Part shown: one piece after another, positions 1 through 10,600 of the stretch
How positions within the stretch are numbered: the stretch's first letter is position 1
Layout: each line of letters opens with the position of its first letter
Assembly: GCF_900142925.1 (NCBI RefSeq)
Contig: NZ_FRCN01000013.1
Location: 51,880-115,879, forward strand
Reading direction: 5' to 3'
DNA length: 64,000 bases
From: Chitinophaga sp. CF418
GTDB lineage: Bacteria > Bacteroidota > Bacteroidia > Chitinophagales > Chitinophagaceae
Program-made: the position numbers and the translations under genes
Notes under the pieces: model-generated
What the model saw: only the letters and a program-made list of their open reading frames with translations
What the model was told of the DNA's origin: nothing
Database searches by the model: none

Positions 1-105
1 GCTGCTAAGAAAGCTGCTCCTAAAAAGAAAGCTGCTGCTAAGAGAAAAACCTCTAAACCAGCAACTCCTCCAGCTCCGGCAGCTCCAATCGCTCCAGAGT
101 TGTAA
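1..105 (+). CDS. C-terminal end of a Lys/Ala/Pro-rich protein (partial)
   Basis: The first 34 codons in frame 1 form the end of a gene whose start lies left of the window; the stop is TAA at 103-105. The visible tail is made of AAKK, APKKK and AAAKRK blocks followed by a Pro/Ala-rich end (PATPPAPAAPIAPEL). Such basic, low-complexity tails are known from histone H1-like DNA-binding proteins and from extensions on ribosomal or nucleoid proteins of Bacteroidota. The globular part is not visible, so the function cannot be assigned. A hairpin terminator follows 30 bp downstream, which supports this being the real gene end. Confidence 0.6.
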   Translation, partial: AAKKAAPKKKAAAKRKTSKPATPPAPAAPIAPEL

Positions 106-134
106 GATCGACTTTACAAACTGTGAAAATAAAA

Positions 135-163
135 GGTCCTGGTCACCACCAGGATCTTTTTTT
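135..163 (+). terminator. Rho-independent terminator of the partial first gene
   Basis: GGTCCTGGT and ACCAGGATC form a 9-bp stem (one G-T pair) around the loop CACC, followed by a run of seven T. It lies 30 bp after the stop codon of the Lys-rich gene. Confidence 0.8.
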
Positions 164-210
164 ATTTATACCCCAGCCTCATTAAATTTCCCGATAACCA
201 TGTCCATGTC

Positions 211-461
211 CCCGGGGTTGAAACCCCGGGCTACAAACACACGGCACCTACGGAGCCGATTGCAGCGAATGATCCCGTTATGTGTCCCCGGGGTGGCACC
301 CCGCGCTACAAGCACGGCACCTACGGAGCCGATTGCAGCGAATGATCCCGTTATGTGTCCACGGGGTGGCACCCCGCGCTACAAACACGGCACCTACGGA
401 GCCGATTGCGGCGAATGATCCCGTTATGTGTCCACAGAGTGGCATCCCGGGCTACAAACAT
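211..461. repeat. Tandem array of 73-bp hairpin repeats (REP/BIME-like)
   Basis: A 73-bp unit is repeated in tandem: the word ACGGCACCTACGGAGCC starts at 241, 314 and 387, and the hairpin core starts near 211, 289, 362 and 435. Each unit begins with a GC-rich palindrome (CCCGGGGTT-GA-AACCCCGGG in the first copy, CGGGGTG-G-CACCCCG in copies two and three) followed by CTACAAACAC. The fourth copy is decayed. A related single copy lies near 50873. The array fills most of the 440-bp gap between the first gene and polX. Short open frames across it are by-products of the repeat and not credible genes. Confidence 0.8.
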
Positions 462-547
462 CCAGCCCGCCTGTGGCAGGCAGAAATGCAGCAACCTTTC
501 CCCCGGTTTTCAACTTGATCCATTAAATTCGCATTTCAATCCAATTT

Positions 548-2221
548 ATGCTCGATAACTACGCCATCGCCGATAACTTCTCCCTGATATCCAAACTCAT
601 GGACATCCAGGGAGATAATAGCTTCAAAGCAAAGTCCTTTTCCAGCGCTGCCTTTACTGTTGAAAAACTACCTATGCAACTACAGGTTACACCGCCGGAA
701 GAGATCTCTAAAATAAAAGGTATCGGCGACTCTATCGGCAAAGCTATCCAGGAAATGCTGAGTACCGGAAAATTTGGAGCCCTCGAAACATACCTGCAAA
801 AAACACCTCCAGGCATACTTGAAATGCTGAAAATAAAAGGTCTCGGCCCTAAAAAGATCGCGACTATCTGGAAAGAACTGGAAGCTGAAACCCTGGGAGA
901 ATTACTGTACGCCTGTAATGAAAACCGCCTGACCCTCCTAAAAGGATTCGGCGCGAAAACACAGGATGCCGTAAAACAAAGCATCGAATTTTACTTCAGC
1001 AACCAGGGCCGCTACCTCTATGCACAGGCTGAAGCACTCGCGCTGTCCCTGGAAAAAGAACTGCAGCAATTACTGGCACCTGCCACTGTGTCCCTGACAG
1101 GCCAGTTCCGCCGTAATGATAACATCATCGACGAAATAGAGCTGGTTGCCGCCCTCCCCACTCCTGCCCTGCTGGAAAAACTGGGACAGGTGCCTGTATT
1201 GAGTCAGCTGACTGCTTTAGAAGATTCCCTGTTAGGGCAGCATGAACAACATATCAAGATCCGGATCTATCCCGCGACAGCGGAAAACTTCGGCAAAACA
1301 TTATTCAACACTACGGCCTCCCCTTCGTTCCTGGAACGTTTCAATGCCATATACGATGTGAATAATGCTCCGGCTAACACCGCAGAAACTGAGATCTTCA
1401 GCCTGGCCGGCATGGATTATATTGAGCCATGCCTGCGCAGCAACGGCGCAGCTATCGACCTTGCCATTAAAAAGCAATTACCTGCACTGATCACACATAA
1501 GGATATTAAAGGCATCATCCACAGTCACAGCACCTGGAGCGATGGTGAACATACCCTGCAGCAAATGGCCCTGAAAGCAAAAGAACAGGGCTTTGAATAC
1601 CTCGTTATCAGCGATCACTCCCGCTCTGCATTTTATGCCAATGGTCTCAGTATAGAAAGGATACAGGCACAACACGCAGAGATAGATGAACTGAATAAAC
1701 AACTGGCGCCCTTCCGTATCTTCAAGAGTATTGAAGCAGATATTCTGAATGATGGCAGCCTGGATTACCCCGATGAGATACTGGCGACATTCGACCTGGT
1801 TATTGCATCCGTTCACTCCAATCTGAAGATGAGCGAAGAAAAAGCCATGGCGCGCTTACTGAAAGCAATCGAAAATCCATATACCACTATCCTCGGACAT
1901 ATGACCGGACGACTGCTGCTGAGCCGTAACGGTTACCCGGTAAATCATCAACAGATCATTGATGCATGCGCTGCCAACAATGTAGTGATTGAGATCAATG
2001 CACATCCACGCAGGCTGGACATCGACTGGGAATGGATACCTTATGCCCTGGAGAAAAATGTATTGCTGTCCATTGATCCGGATGCGCACAGTACAGACGG
2101 ATTCCATGATATTTATTACGGCACGCTGGCCGCACGTAAAGGCGGATTAACCGCAGCTCATAACCTGAGCAGCTTCAGTGCCGCAGAACTGGAAGCCTTC
2201 ATCAGCCGGAAGAAAAAATAA
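548..2221 (+). CDS. polX: DNA polymerase X family / PHP domain protein
   Basis: The protein of 557 aa has the layout of bacterial PolX, which acts in gap filling and base excision repair: an N-terminal 8-kDa-like region with helix-hairpin-helix motifs (around 54-64 and 94-103), a nucleotidyltransferase region (about 150-310) and a C-terminal PHP phosphoesterase domain (about 320-545). The PHP metal ligands look complete: H325, H327, D332, H357, E396, H423, D512, H514. In the polymerase region the family motif GS(F/Y)RR...GDxD reads GQFRR...DEIE (185-198), so both catalytic Asp positions are Glu (E196, E198). Polymerase activity is therefore uncertain while the 3'-5' exonuclease/phosphatase half should work. 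The length matches B. subtilis PolX. It is the first gene of a run continuing 32 bp later with the DsbA-like gene. Confidence 0.9.
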   Translation: MLDNYAIADNFSLISKLMDIQGDNSFKAKSFSSAAFTVEKLPMQLQVTPPEEISKIKGIGDSIGKAIQEMLSTGKFGALETYLQKTPPGILEMLKIKGLGPKKIATIWKELEAETLGELLYACNENRLTLLKGFGAKTQDAVKQSIEFYFSNQGRYLYAQAEALALSLEKELQQLLAPATVSLTGQFRRNDNIIDEIELVAALPTPALLEKLGQVPVLSQLTALEDSLLGQHEQHIKIRIYPATAENFGKTLFNTTASPSFLERFNAIYDVNNAPANTAETEIFSLAGMDYIEPCLRSNGAAIDLAIKKQLPALITHKDIKGIIHSHSTWSDGEHTLQQMALKAKEQGFEYLVISDHSRSAFYANGLSIERIQAQHAEIDELNKQLAPFRIFKSIEADILNDGSLDYPDEILATFDLVIASVHSNLKMSEEKAMARLLKAIENPYTTILGHMTGRLLLSRNGYPVNHQQIIDACAANNVVIEINAHPRRLDIDWEWIPYALEKNVLLSIDPDAHSTDGFHDIYYGTLAARKGGLTAAHNLSSFSAAELEAFISRKKK

Positions 2222-2253
2222 CGATATCGAGAGTTGCCAACTAAACAACGTGC

Positions 2254-2880
2254 ATGAAACTGATCTATATATATGACGCCCTCTGTGGGTGGTGTTATGG
2301 CTTTACACCTGTTATAGAGAATTTACTACAGCAATTCGGGAACGAAATGGAAGTTGAGGTCCTTTCCGGAGGCATGTTCCTCAGCGCCAATCGCAGGCCG
2401 GCATCAGCTATGTACAGCTACATCAGCCAGGCCCATAAACAGGTAGAGGCAGTCACTGGTGTTAAATTCGGACCGGCATTCCTGGAAGAATATCTGCATA
2501 CGGATGATATCATGGATTCAGAGAAACCCAGCATTGCGCTCACCGTCTTCAAACAATACCAGCCCGCTAAAGCGCTATCCTTCGCACATGATATGCAACT
2601 GGCTTTAAACTACGAGGGCAAGAGCCTGAATGAGGATGATACCTATCGCCAGCTATTATCAAAATATCAGCTCCCCGTAGAAGAATTCCTGGATAAAATG
2701 AAAGAAGATGCCAACAGGTATGATACTGTCCAGGAGTTTAAACAGGTAGAGCAATGGGGTATCACAGGTTTCCCGGCAGCTATCCTGGATAATGGAAATG
2801 AGTACTTCCTGATCGCCAAAGGATATACACCTATAGAGCGCTTGCTGGAGGTAATAGAAAAAATTAACGGAAAGGCATAA
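2254..2880 (+). CDS. DsbA/FrnE-like thioredoxin-fold oxidoreductase
   Basis: This 208-aa protein starts with a thioredoxin-like strand followed at once by the redox motif C11-G-W-C14 (DALCGWCYGF). It contains a helical insertion and the cis-Pro loop GITGFPA near residue 170. This arrangement fits the DsbA/FrnE family (thiol-disulfide exchange or 2-hydroxychromene isomerase-like proteins). There is no signal peptide, so it should be cytoplasmic, as FrnE-type proteins are. It follows polX by 32 bp and precedes the GNAT gene by 22 bp, so the three are probably co-transcribed. The substrate cannot be deduced from sequence. Confidence 0.85.
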   Translation: MKLIYIYDALCGWCYGFTPVIENLLQQFGNEMEVEVLSGGMFLSANRRPASAMYSYISQAHKQVEAVTGVKFGPAFLEEYLHTDDIMDSEKPSIALTVFKQYQPAKALSFAHDMQLALNYEGKSLNEDDTYRQLLSKYQLPVEEFLDKMKEDANRYDTVQEFKQVEQWGITGFPAAILDNGNEYFLIAKGYTPIERLLEVIEKINGKA

Positions 2881-2902
2881 ACAATTATACGCTAAATTAA
2901 TT

Positions 2903-3397
2903 ATGTACCAGATAAGAACAGCTACGATAAACGATATTCCACTCATACAGCAACTGACAGACGAGATCTGGAGGCCTACCTATAAAGACCTCATGACACC
3001 GGAACAGCTGGAATATATGATAGGAATGATGTACAGCACGGCTTCACTGAGCAGCCAGATAACAGAAAAACAACATGAGTTCCTGCTGTTGTATGATGAC
3101 CAGCGAGCTATTGGTTTTGCATCCTACAGCACTACTGAAGAACCGGGCATATATAAACTGCAGAAGATATACGTGCATGGCGATTACCAGGGGAAAGGTG
3201 TAGGCAGGTTCCTGCTTGAAAGTGTAATTGAACGGGTAAAAGCTGCAAATGCCACCGCCCTGGAACTGGATGTGAAAAGAGATAATAAGGCAAGATTCTT
3301 TTACGAAAAACAGGGTTTTACCATCCTGAAAGAGAAAGATACCAATATTGGTAACGATTACTGGATGAAAGACTACGTAATGAGGAAACCGCTATAA
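2903..3397 (+). CDS. GNAT family N-acetyltransferase
   Basis: The 164-aa protein is a single GNAT domain. The acetyl-CoA-binding motif A is visible as YQGKGVGRFLLE around residues 93-104, preceded by the beta-4 strand (KLQKIYVHG) and followed by the late-strand signature ARFFYEKQGF near 133-142. Such enzymes transfer an acetyl group from acetyl-CoA to an amine; the acceptor (amino acid, polyamine, antibiotic or protein N-terminus) cannot be told. It is the last gene of the polX-DsbA-GNAT run and is followed directly by a hairpin. Confidence 0.88.
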   Translation: MYQIRTATINDIPLIQQLTDEIWRPTYKDLMTPEQLEYMIGMMYSTASLSSQITEKQHEFLLLYDDQRAIGFASYSTTEEPGIYKLQKIYVHGDYQGKGVGRFLLESVIERVKAANATALELDVKRDNKARFFYEKQGFTILKEKDTNIGNDYWMKDYVMRKPL

Positions 3398-3404
3398 AAA
3401 AATC

Positions 3405-3431
3405 CAGCCTGGTAAAAATACCAGGCTGTTT
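3405..3431 (+). terminator. Hairpin terminator after the GNAT gene
   Basis: A perfect 10-bp stem CAGCCTGGTA / TACCAGGCTG surrounds the loop AAAA, starting 8 bp after the stop codon. The T run on the + strand is short (TTTCCC), but the opposite strand has seven T after the stem, so it may act in both directions. The remainder of the 3398-3698 gap is AT-rich and holds only this and the next hairpin. Confidence 0.65.
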
Positions 3432-3624
3432 CCCAAGTTAACCATTAAAAGACACAACTTTTCTAATTAAAATTCTTCAGGTGTATCCGGAAAATATTAT
3501 TATCCCTCTTCACCTATCTATACATACATACGATAAATGTTTAAACATGGTTTTTAGCCCCAGCCTTTTTCCAAAAAAGAAGAAAACCTTCACTATTCGT
3601 TCATTATCAATAAAGTATGAGGGC

Positions 3625-3655
3625 AAAAAAAATTCCCGCATTTGTAATGCGGGAA
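3625..3655 (-). terminator. Terminator of the T9SS (giant protein-PorP) operon
   Basis: On the minus strand TTCCCGCATT and AATGCGGGAA pair perfectly around the loop ACA and are followed by eight T. It lies 44 bp past the stop codon of the PorP/SprF gene. Confidence 0.85.
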
Positions 3656-3698
3656 AATGATAAATCAGTATGTGTTTTCGGTAATATAAGCTCATGAA

Positions 3699-4610
3699 TT
3701 AGAAGACACGCGGCAGAATTTCATGATCGCTACTCCATCCGAAACGCAGATTCAGCATGAGTTCATGTGATACTGTCTGTGCTCCTTTCAGGTTTGACGA
3801 CATCGGCGTATCATAAGAGTAACCAAACTGGAAATAGGGTCCTACTCTCACCTGTACCAAACCTGTCACAGTTTTCTCCGAACGCCAGGAAGCGCCCAGC
3901 CAAACTATTTCCTTCAGCAATACACTTGTGTTGATATCATACTGCAAGCCAGTCCCTTTCGCCTGTCTCAACAATATGGATGGTTTTACCAGCACATCGT
4001 CATTTACTCTTGCTGCATATGCTGCCTGCATATAATAGTGTGAAATTGTCTTCACTTTATTTACACTGTTGCCCATATCAAAACTTTTAAAGTTGGGCGC
4101 AGATAAACCGAGGTAAAAATTCTCGGAAAAAAGAGCGAAGCCAAATCCTACCTGCGTCTTCCAATAGCTCAGATTAGAAGCGAATGTCGGGTCTGTAGTG
4201 GTCAGTTCACTATTCTTTTCATTATACTGTGACATACCGGCCTGTAACCCCAGGGCCAGCTGCAAAGTTTCGTTCAGCGATACCTTCTGCGCAGCCAGCA
4301 TGTTATAGTCGGTACGTGTCTGTACAGTGATCGATTCCCTCATAGCCGAGAAACCAATACTGGTTCCTTTTTGATTCAACGGCGTATAAAACGACATTGT
4401 GGCTGTTTTAGGCGCTCCATCCACTCCTACCCACTGATTACGTCCTACTACTGTTAAACTGGCTGATTCATCCGTACTGGCATAAGCAGGATTGATCACA
4501 ATCCCGTTCAGCATATACTGGGAATAGATAGGACTCTGCTGAGCCTTCGCCGGTACATAACATGCAGCAGCTATGAGTAGATTTAAAAGGATTTTCTTCT
4601 TGGCAGTCAT
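3699..4610 (-). CDS. Type IX secretion system membrane protein, PorP/SprF family
   Basis: The 303-aa protein has a signal peptide ending in AKAQ near residue 24, followed by the family hallmark QSPIYSQYMLNGIVINPAYA (25-44). The rest is a series of amphipathic strands ending in an aromatic tail, as in a beta-barrel of the outer membrane. PorP/SprF proteins work with the T9SS and with giant proteins bearing a gliding-motility C-terminal domain, helping to deliver or anchor them on the cell surface. Here the start codon lies 2 bp after the stop of such a giant gene, so the pair is an operon. Many paralogues occur per genome, so the exact partner is inferred from this linkage. Confidence 0.93.
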   Translation of the reverse strand: MTAKKKILLNLLIAAACYVPAKAQQSPIYSQYMLNGIVINPAYASTDESASLTVVGRNQWVGVDGAPKTATMSFYTPLNQKGTSIGFSAMRESITVQTRTDYNMLAAQKVSLNETLQLALGLQAGMSQYNEKNSELTTTDPTFASNLSYWKTQVGFGFALFSENFYLGLSAPNFKSFDMGNSVNKVKTISHYYMQAAYAARVNDDVLVKPSILLRQAKGTGLQYDINTSVLLKEIVWLGASWRSEKTVTGLVQVRVGPYFQFGYSYDTPMSSNLKGAQTVSHELMLNLRFGWSSDHEILPRVF

Positions 4611-4612
4611 CG

Positions 4613-7600
4613 CTATCTTTTTATTACAATGAATCCAGTGTAACGTTGCTTATTACCATTTGCATCCGTAGTATGGATGATGAAGAAGTAAGAACCATCC
4701 GGAACATCCTGGCCTTTAGCCCCACCTGCATTTCCCTTACCATTAAAGTTGTTCGTCTGGTTGTTATAGTTCTTCGTGGTGAATACAGTACCACCCCAAC
4801 GGTTAAATACGGTTACTTCGTTACCCGGATATTTTTCAATGTTCTCAATCTGCATCACATCATTACCCAATCCATCATTGTTCGGAGACATTGCAGGATG
4901 TACACGCAGGTTGCCTTTATTATCATCCTTCCATCTGCCGTCAGTGATAAAGCGCTCTACATAATCCGGTACTCCATCACCATCCACATCACACTCCATA
5001 CATATCTGGATCAGACCAGTTGCGGTAACGATAGAATCCAGGGTTGGCGGATGCTGGTTGGACGATACGGTCGCTCTCAGCAGACGCATACCGAAGATCT
5101 TATCCTTCTCCACACTGTTTACCAATACCGGTATATCAATATCAGTTACACCTGGTAATATCAGTACCGGCGATACTGTATTATCGTAGTCTTTCACCGG
5201 AGTCGCTGCCAGTGTATTAGCAGGGATCTCAGTTGCCGCCGGTGTATAGAACTCGTAGTATACAGTGATGATACGTGAGCTGGCGCGGTTCAAATGAAGC
5301 TTGAACGGCAATGGCTGACCAATGGTATCGAACGCCACTTTCACAGCATAACGGCTGTCTGTAAAGGTCAGTTTCAATGAATCATCGTCTCCCACTGAGT
5401 TGGTCACTTCACTTGCCAGACCGGTGTAGTAAGGAGGTTTAGCGCTGAGCGGATCATAATCCCTTACTGCGGCCTTGATCCATCCATCATCATCACTCAG
5501 TTCATTGTTGTCTACTTTCACTTTAAAGCGTGTCTCCTGCATACCTTTCGGTACCGTTACCTCAATGCTCTTACCATTTACGGTGCCACCTGAAAGTGTA
5601 AGTGTTCTGTAAATGTCATTGGTAATATCGAGGGTTACAGGCAGATCTACTGTAATAGACCTGCTCAACCTTACCACAAACTCAACTTCCTGTCCTTCTG
5701 TGATCTGGCTGGTAGCAGCAAACAGGTTTACAGTAGGTGTATCGATATTATGGTTATAGATGATCAGTGTTGCTACCGGATTGCTGACAAATGTCCAGGT
5801 TACATTAGGCAGTGAAGAAGTAGCGTCTGTTAATGTAGATTGTACTGTTACATCTGGTCCTGCATAATGGATACCGGCAGGTGATACATCCACATAAACC
5901 ATGCTCTGTCCTTTCGGAATGATCGCATATCCAGGTAATATATTATAGTCAGTTCCCTGCGAAGCTGTACCTCCAAGGTTATAGATCACCTTTACGTTGT
6001 CTGATGCTACCAGTGTTGAGTCATTAAAGCGGATCCTGAATGAACCTGCAGTAGATGGCTGGGTCGCATCGCTCATCCTTTCTATTAATATCTGACGGGC
6101 TGTTGCTTTCGGACCGGTAGTAGCATTTTCATCATCTCCTACCGCTATTAACACAGGCGTAATATCCACTGTCATGTTGATAGGGTTACCTCCATTATCC
6201 GCAACAGCGTTTGTCAGTGTTATCCTTAATGTCTGATCGCCCTGCAGGATCAGGTCATCTTTGATACGAACAGGTACCGTCAGTTCCTGAGAACCGGCCG
6301 GAATAACTACCGATGTAGGAAGCGGATCGATATTCGTGCTGCCATATATTGCTCTATAACTTACAGTAACATCTGAAGTGGAAACAACGGGCATTTTGAT
6401 AATAAATGCGCCATCTGTTGATGGTTCTGCTGCGTCACTTACTTTCTCTATTGTCAGCGCCGCTCCTGCTATTTCCAGGATGTTCAGCGGCGGTACCTGT
6501 AGAAAGCTGAAGCCTGTAGCACTGGCGGCAAACTGTAGTATTGTCGTTCCTTCCAGTTTGTAGTTGTTTGGTACACTCAGGAAGAAGGTAACCTTGCTGC
6601 TGTCTTTTGCGATAGTCACTGTTGTTGGCAAACCCACATAGTTAGTGATATCGGCAGTAGAAGAAGGATCTGGTGTAACGCTGATCGTGATAGGAAGCGT
6701 TGTTATCACTGCAGGATCAGCAAAACCGATCGTTACTTTTGTTGCGCCACCGCCCTTGGTGATGGCGGTAGAATCGAATGATATTTGAAGTGCCGCTTTA
6801 GTCGGGTCACTGATGGTAGCATCATCTATATAAAGGTCCAGCGTGTCGATCACTAAACTCGGCATCAGGGTCGCACTACCGGTGAACTGCAGCAGTTCCG
6901 GACTCTCAATAATCTTGTCTGCCGTTGGTGTAATCGTGAAGTCTGCATACCCTACTGCCGGATTCAGCGTGAAGCTGGTAGGCAATCCGGTGTAATCTGC
7001 AGGCACGGTTTCCGAAGCTGATGTTGCATATACCGACAACAATACCGGTTTATATGGCGTCACTCCCGGAGGCAGGCTGGCACGCACCGTATACGGAACA
7101 CCTTCTTTTACACGGTTGCCCTGGCTGGCTGGTTGCGGTGTGAGGGTGATCTTCAGGTTTGCCGGATCATTTGCAGTAACATCAATCATGTTGAGTGTTA
7201 TTGAATCTTTCGGATAACCTTCTGTTTCTACTATCACTACCAGTTTCTCATTATCATTCAGTATGTTATCCATGCTGGCAGCTACAGGCACCGGAATAGT
7301 AACAGAGTTACCACTCAGTGTAACTGTTTGCGGCAGACCGGTAAAGCCGGCAACAGCCTCAGAACTGAGTCCTCTTGTCAGGTTAACAGTCAATGGTGTG
7401 GAAGGCACTGTACCTGATGGTAAGGTAATGGTGATAAACGCGCCTGCCCCACCTTCAACGATATCTGTTATGTCTGTAGTAACTTTCGGTCCGGAGATCT
7501 TTGTTTTATCCTTGATGATCACGGTGGCTGGTACTACTGTCAAACCGGTAATGGCCGGAGAAGTAGCTGTACCACCGAGTACCATATTTTCATCTCCTTC

Positions 7601-10600
7601 TACCACAACATCTGCTGCAATTGTTACTCCTGTCGTTACGCTATTACCGCTGGTCAGTGTAAGTGGAGTGGTAGCTAAGGTATAATCATCCGTAGCAGCA
7701 GTAGATGGCGGTACAAGCGCCGGTGTGATATCGATAGGCACTTCTGTTGTGAAACCTGCAGGCAGGCTGAAAGTAAAGCTATAACCAGTGCCGCCTTCAT
7801 CCATTTCCGGATGACTGGACGTAACGGTGATCTGTTTATTTGCAGGATCATCTCCGGTAGCATCCTGGATCAATCCGCTGAAACCGCTTACTGTCAGACC
7901 AGGAAGAGTAGTAGCTACCCCTGTGAGGGTTACCGCTTCATCTGCTTCAAAGATCTTATCGCTGACAGCAGTGAAGCCGCCGGTGATAGTATATGTATTC
8001 AGACCGGCTGGCAGCGTAATGGTAGCAGGTACGTTATAATCAGTAGCTGCTGCTGCAGAAGAAGCATCGTGTGATAAAGTAATAGAGATCGGATCCTGTG
8101 CAGTAACTGTTGTATTTACAAAACTAATCCTGATACCACTGTTGCTACCTTCTTTTAAAGTAGGCGTCACCAGTTCGATCTTCATATCCTTGTTACCTGC
8201 AACGTCTCCTGTAGCATCCTGGATGGTGATCAGGGAAGAGTCTATGGTGAATCCGTTAGGTTTGGTTACGATCCACAGGCTTTCGTCATTCTCCAGTACA
8301 TTGTCGCTTTGCGCAATTACTTTAGCCGGGAAGGATACGGAGTTCTGTCCTTTTTTGATCACTACACTGGTTGGTAATGCGCTTACCAGATCAGCGTCTG
8401 TTGCTATTGAGCTTGGACCTTTTGCAATAACTACTGGAATATCATACAAAGAAGTAACACCCGGTGGCAATGATACTGTTACAGTAGCACCGGCATCTCC
8501 TTCTTTAATAGTTGTTGGCGTAGCTGTCAGGATCACTTTATTGGAACTGTCGGCATCTACGTCTCTGATAGTTATCTGCGGACCGGTATAGTTATATACA
8601 CGACCAGCGCCTACGTCATCCATTGCTACTATATCCAGGTCAAAATATTCAGGTGTAGGACCTTCTATCAGTTTATCTGCAAAAACGGTGAAAGGCACTT
8701 TGGTAACTGTAGTACCCGGTGTTATCTTGAATTCCAGACCGGAATAATAGTTCAGGTCAAAGTCTACCTGATCTTCCGCAGTAGCATTGTCCCAATCCAC
8801 GTAGATCTCCTGCATGGTAATGGTAACTTCTGTAGTTACTCCCGGAGGAAGGTGCAGACCAAGATAACCGCTATAGCCTTCAGGCACAGGTCGTACGGTA
8901 TCGGGAGAGATACAGTCAGCCTGGATCTGTGAGTAAGCAGGGTTCAGGAAGGTACTGTCTTTTATCTGCAGATCTTTCTGGCTGGCAACACCGATACCTA
9001 AGATGGTACCCTGGAATTTCAGGGACAGGTTTTCTGTGTTTTCCAGCACTCTATCTGCTTTCGCAGCGAAAGTGAATATTGGTGTTCCTGTCTGGTTAGC
9101 AGGTATTACAACATTAGCAGGTACAACGTAGTCTGTATCTCCTGCTGTTGATGTTCCAACGCGGGAGAAAGTGATCACGATATCTTCCGGACAAGTAATA
9201 CCGATTGGCATAGTGATCCTTGCCTTTGAAGAATTCCCTTCGTACAGGGAGGTGCTGTCAATATTCATTGTCAGCGTTCTCGGCTCATCATCCACAATGG
9301 TATAATCCACTTCGGAAGTTCCGGAGATGCTTAACAGGGAAGTACAGGTACTTACCAGTTTGAGACGAAGGGTACGGCTGTATTGTAACTGGTCATTTCC
9401 GATCACATGCAGGTTAGGAATAGTCACGTTCTTAGGCGTGGTATAGTCGCCCGCAGGTACGAGGAAAGCTTCCTGAGTCAGGGTAAAGTCTGTTCCAGGT
9501 ACAGCCGGATGTGAATAGTTGGAAGCATACGCGGGGTCATACTTTACCAATACGTAGGCAGGTGCATTCAGTTTACCTCCGGATACTGTCAGGGTAAGGC
9601 CTTGTGCCGGCGTTTCTCCGTCAGCAGTATTTCCTTCGTTGCCGGATAAGGTACCGTTGGAGAATTTGATATTCACTGCCGCAAATCCCGGAACAGGGAT
9701 GGTATCTTTCATCGCCGCAACGGTATCGAACTCTGTCATACTCGTTCCATATCCGGAAAGAAGGCGATATGTTTTAAAGTTCATCGGGTCGGGATCCAGG
9801 CTTCCATCACGGAACACAGCGCCTAACTGTTTCATGATGCCCATAGAACGGGCGTTTCCGTCAATACCGCCGGCAACAGTATTATAAGGGAAGTAACCTG
9901 CATCATTTATATAGAAACGATGGCCGGGAAGAGAAACCTCCCAGGAATCGAACTTCCTCAGTGAGCGATATACATGGCTTCTGGGCGCTTCCGGCGTCAG
10001 GGCGCAGCTGGCATCACGGTATACACCAACGGTAGTACCATCAGCACTCATGAAACCATAGGCACAGGTACTGGCAGCATCAGGATCATCGCCGGCGGCG
10101 GCGCCCATTACAACCTGCTCTGACTGATACAGCAATGCCTTCGTGAAGCCGCTGGTCTGCGGCAGGTGCAATACGTAGTCCATGAAGAAATAATTGGTAT
10201 TCTTCACATAAGACACGATAATGGTTACCGTACCGGTTTGTCCGGTGGGATAGTTTTTATATTTATCGAGGATAGTACCTACGATATGTACCTTGTAAGG
10301 ATCCCAGTATTCACCGGTACCTGATACAGGTGAAATGTAACAGATAGCAGGACTTTTCAGGTTTGGCGGAACCAGATAAGAGCTATTCTTAAAATCTAAA
10401 AAAGCTCTCATACCCTGAGAGCTATCTGTCCTGATATAACTTTCTAATAATCCTTTCCGCGTGACCTTAATTCCACCGTCACTAAGTACCTCAATCTTCA
10501 GGTCATTGGCTGAAGGAGTACCACCGGTAGGATTGATCACAGCTTTAACAGTCTGCGCATTTATCTCACTGCAGATCAGCAGTAATAGTAATGGCAGTAC

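Noticed and set aside
166..558. Short open frames on both strands across the 73-bp repeat array
   Set aside because: They arise from translation of the repeat itself (PRATN-like periodic peptides) and overlap each other; no start or family support.
3510..3695. 61-aa minus-strand frame after the PorP/SprF gene
   Set aside because: It covers the terminator hairpin and an AT-rich stretch; no family features.
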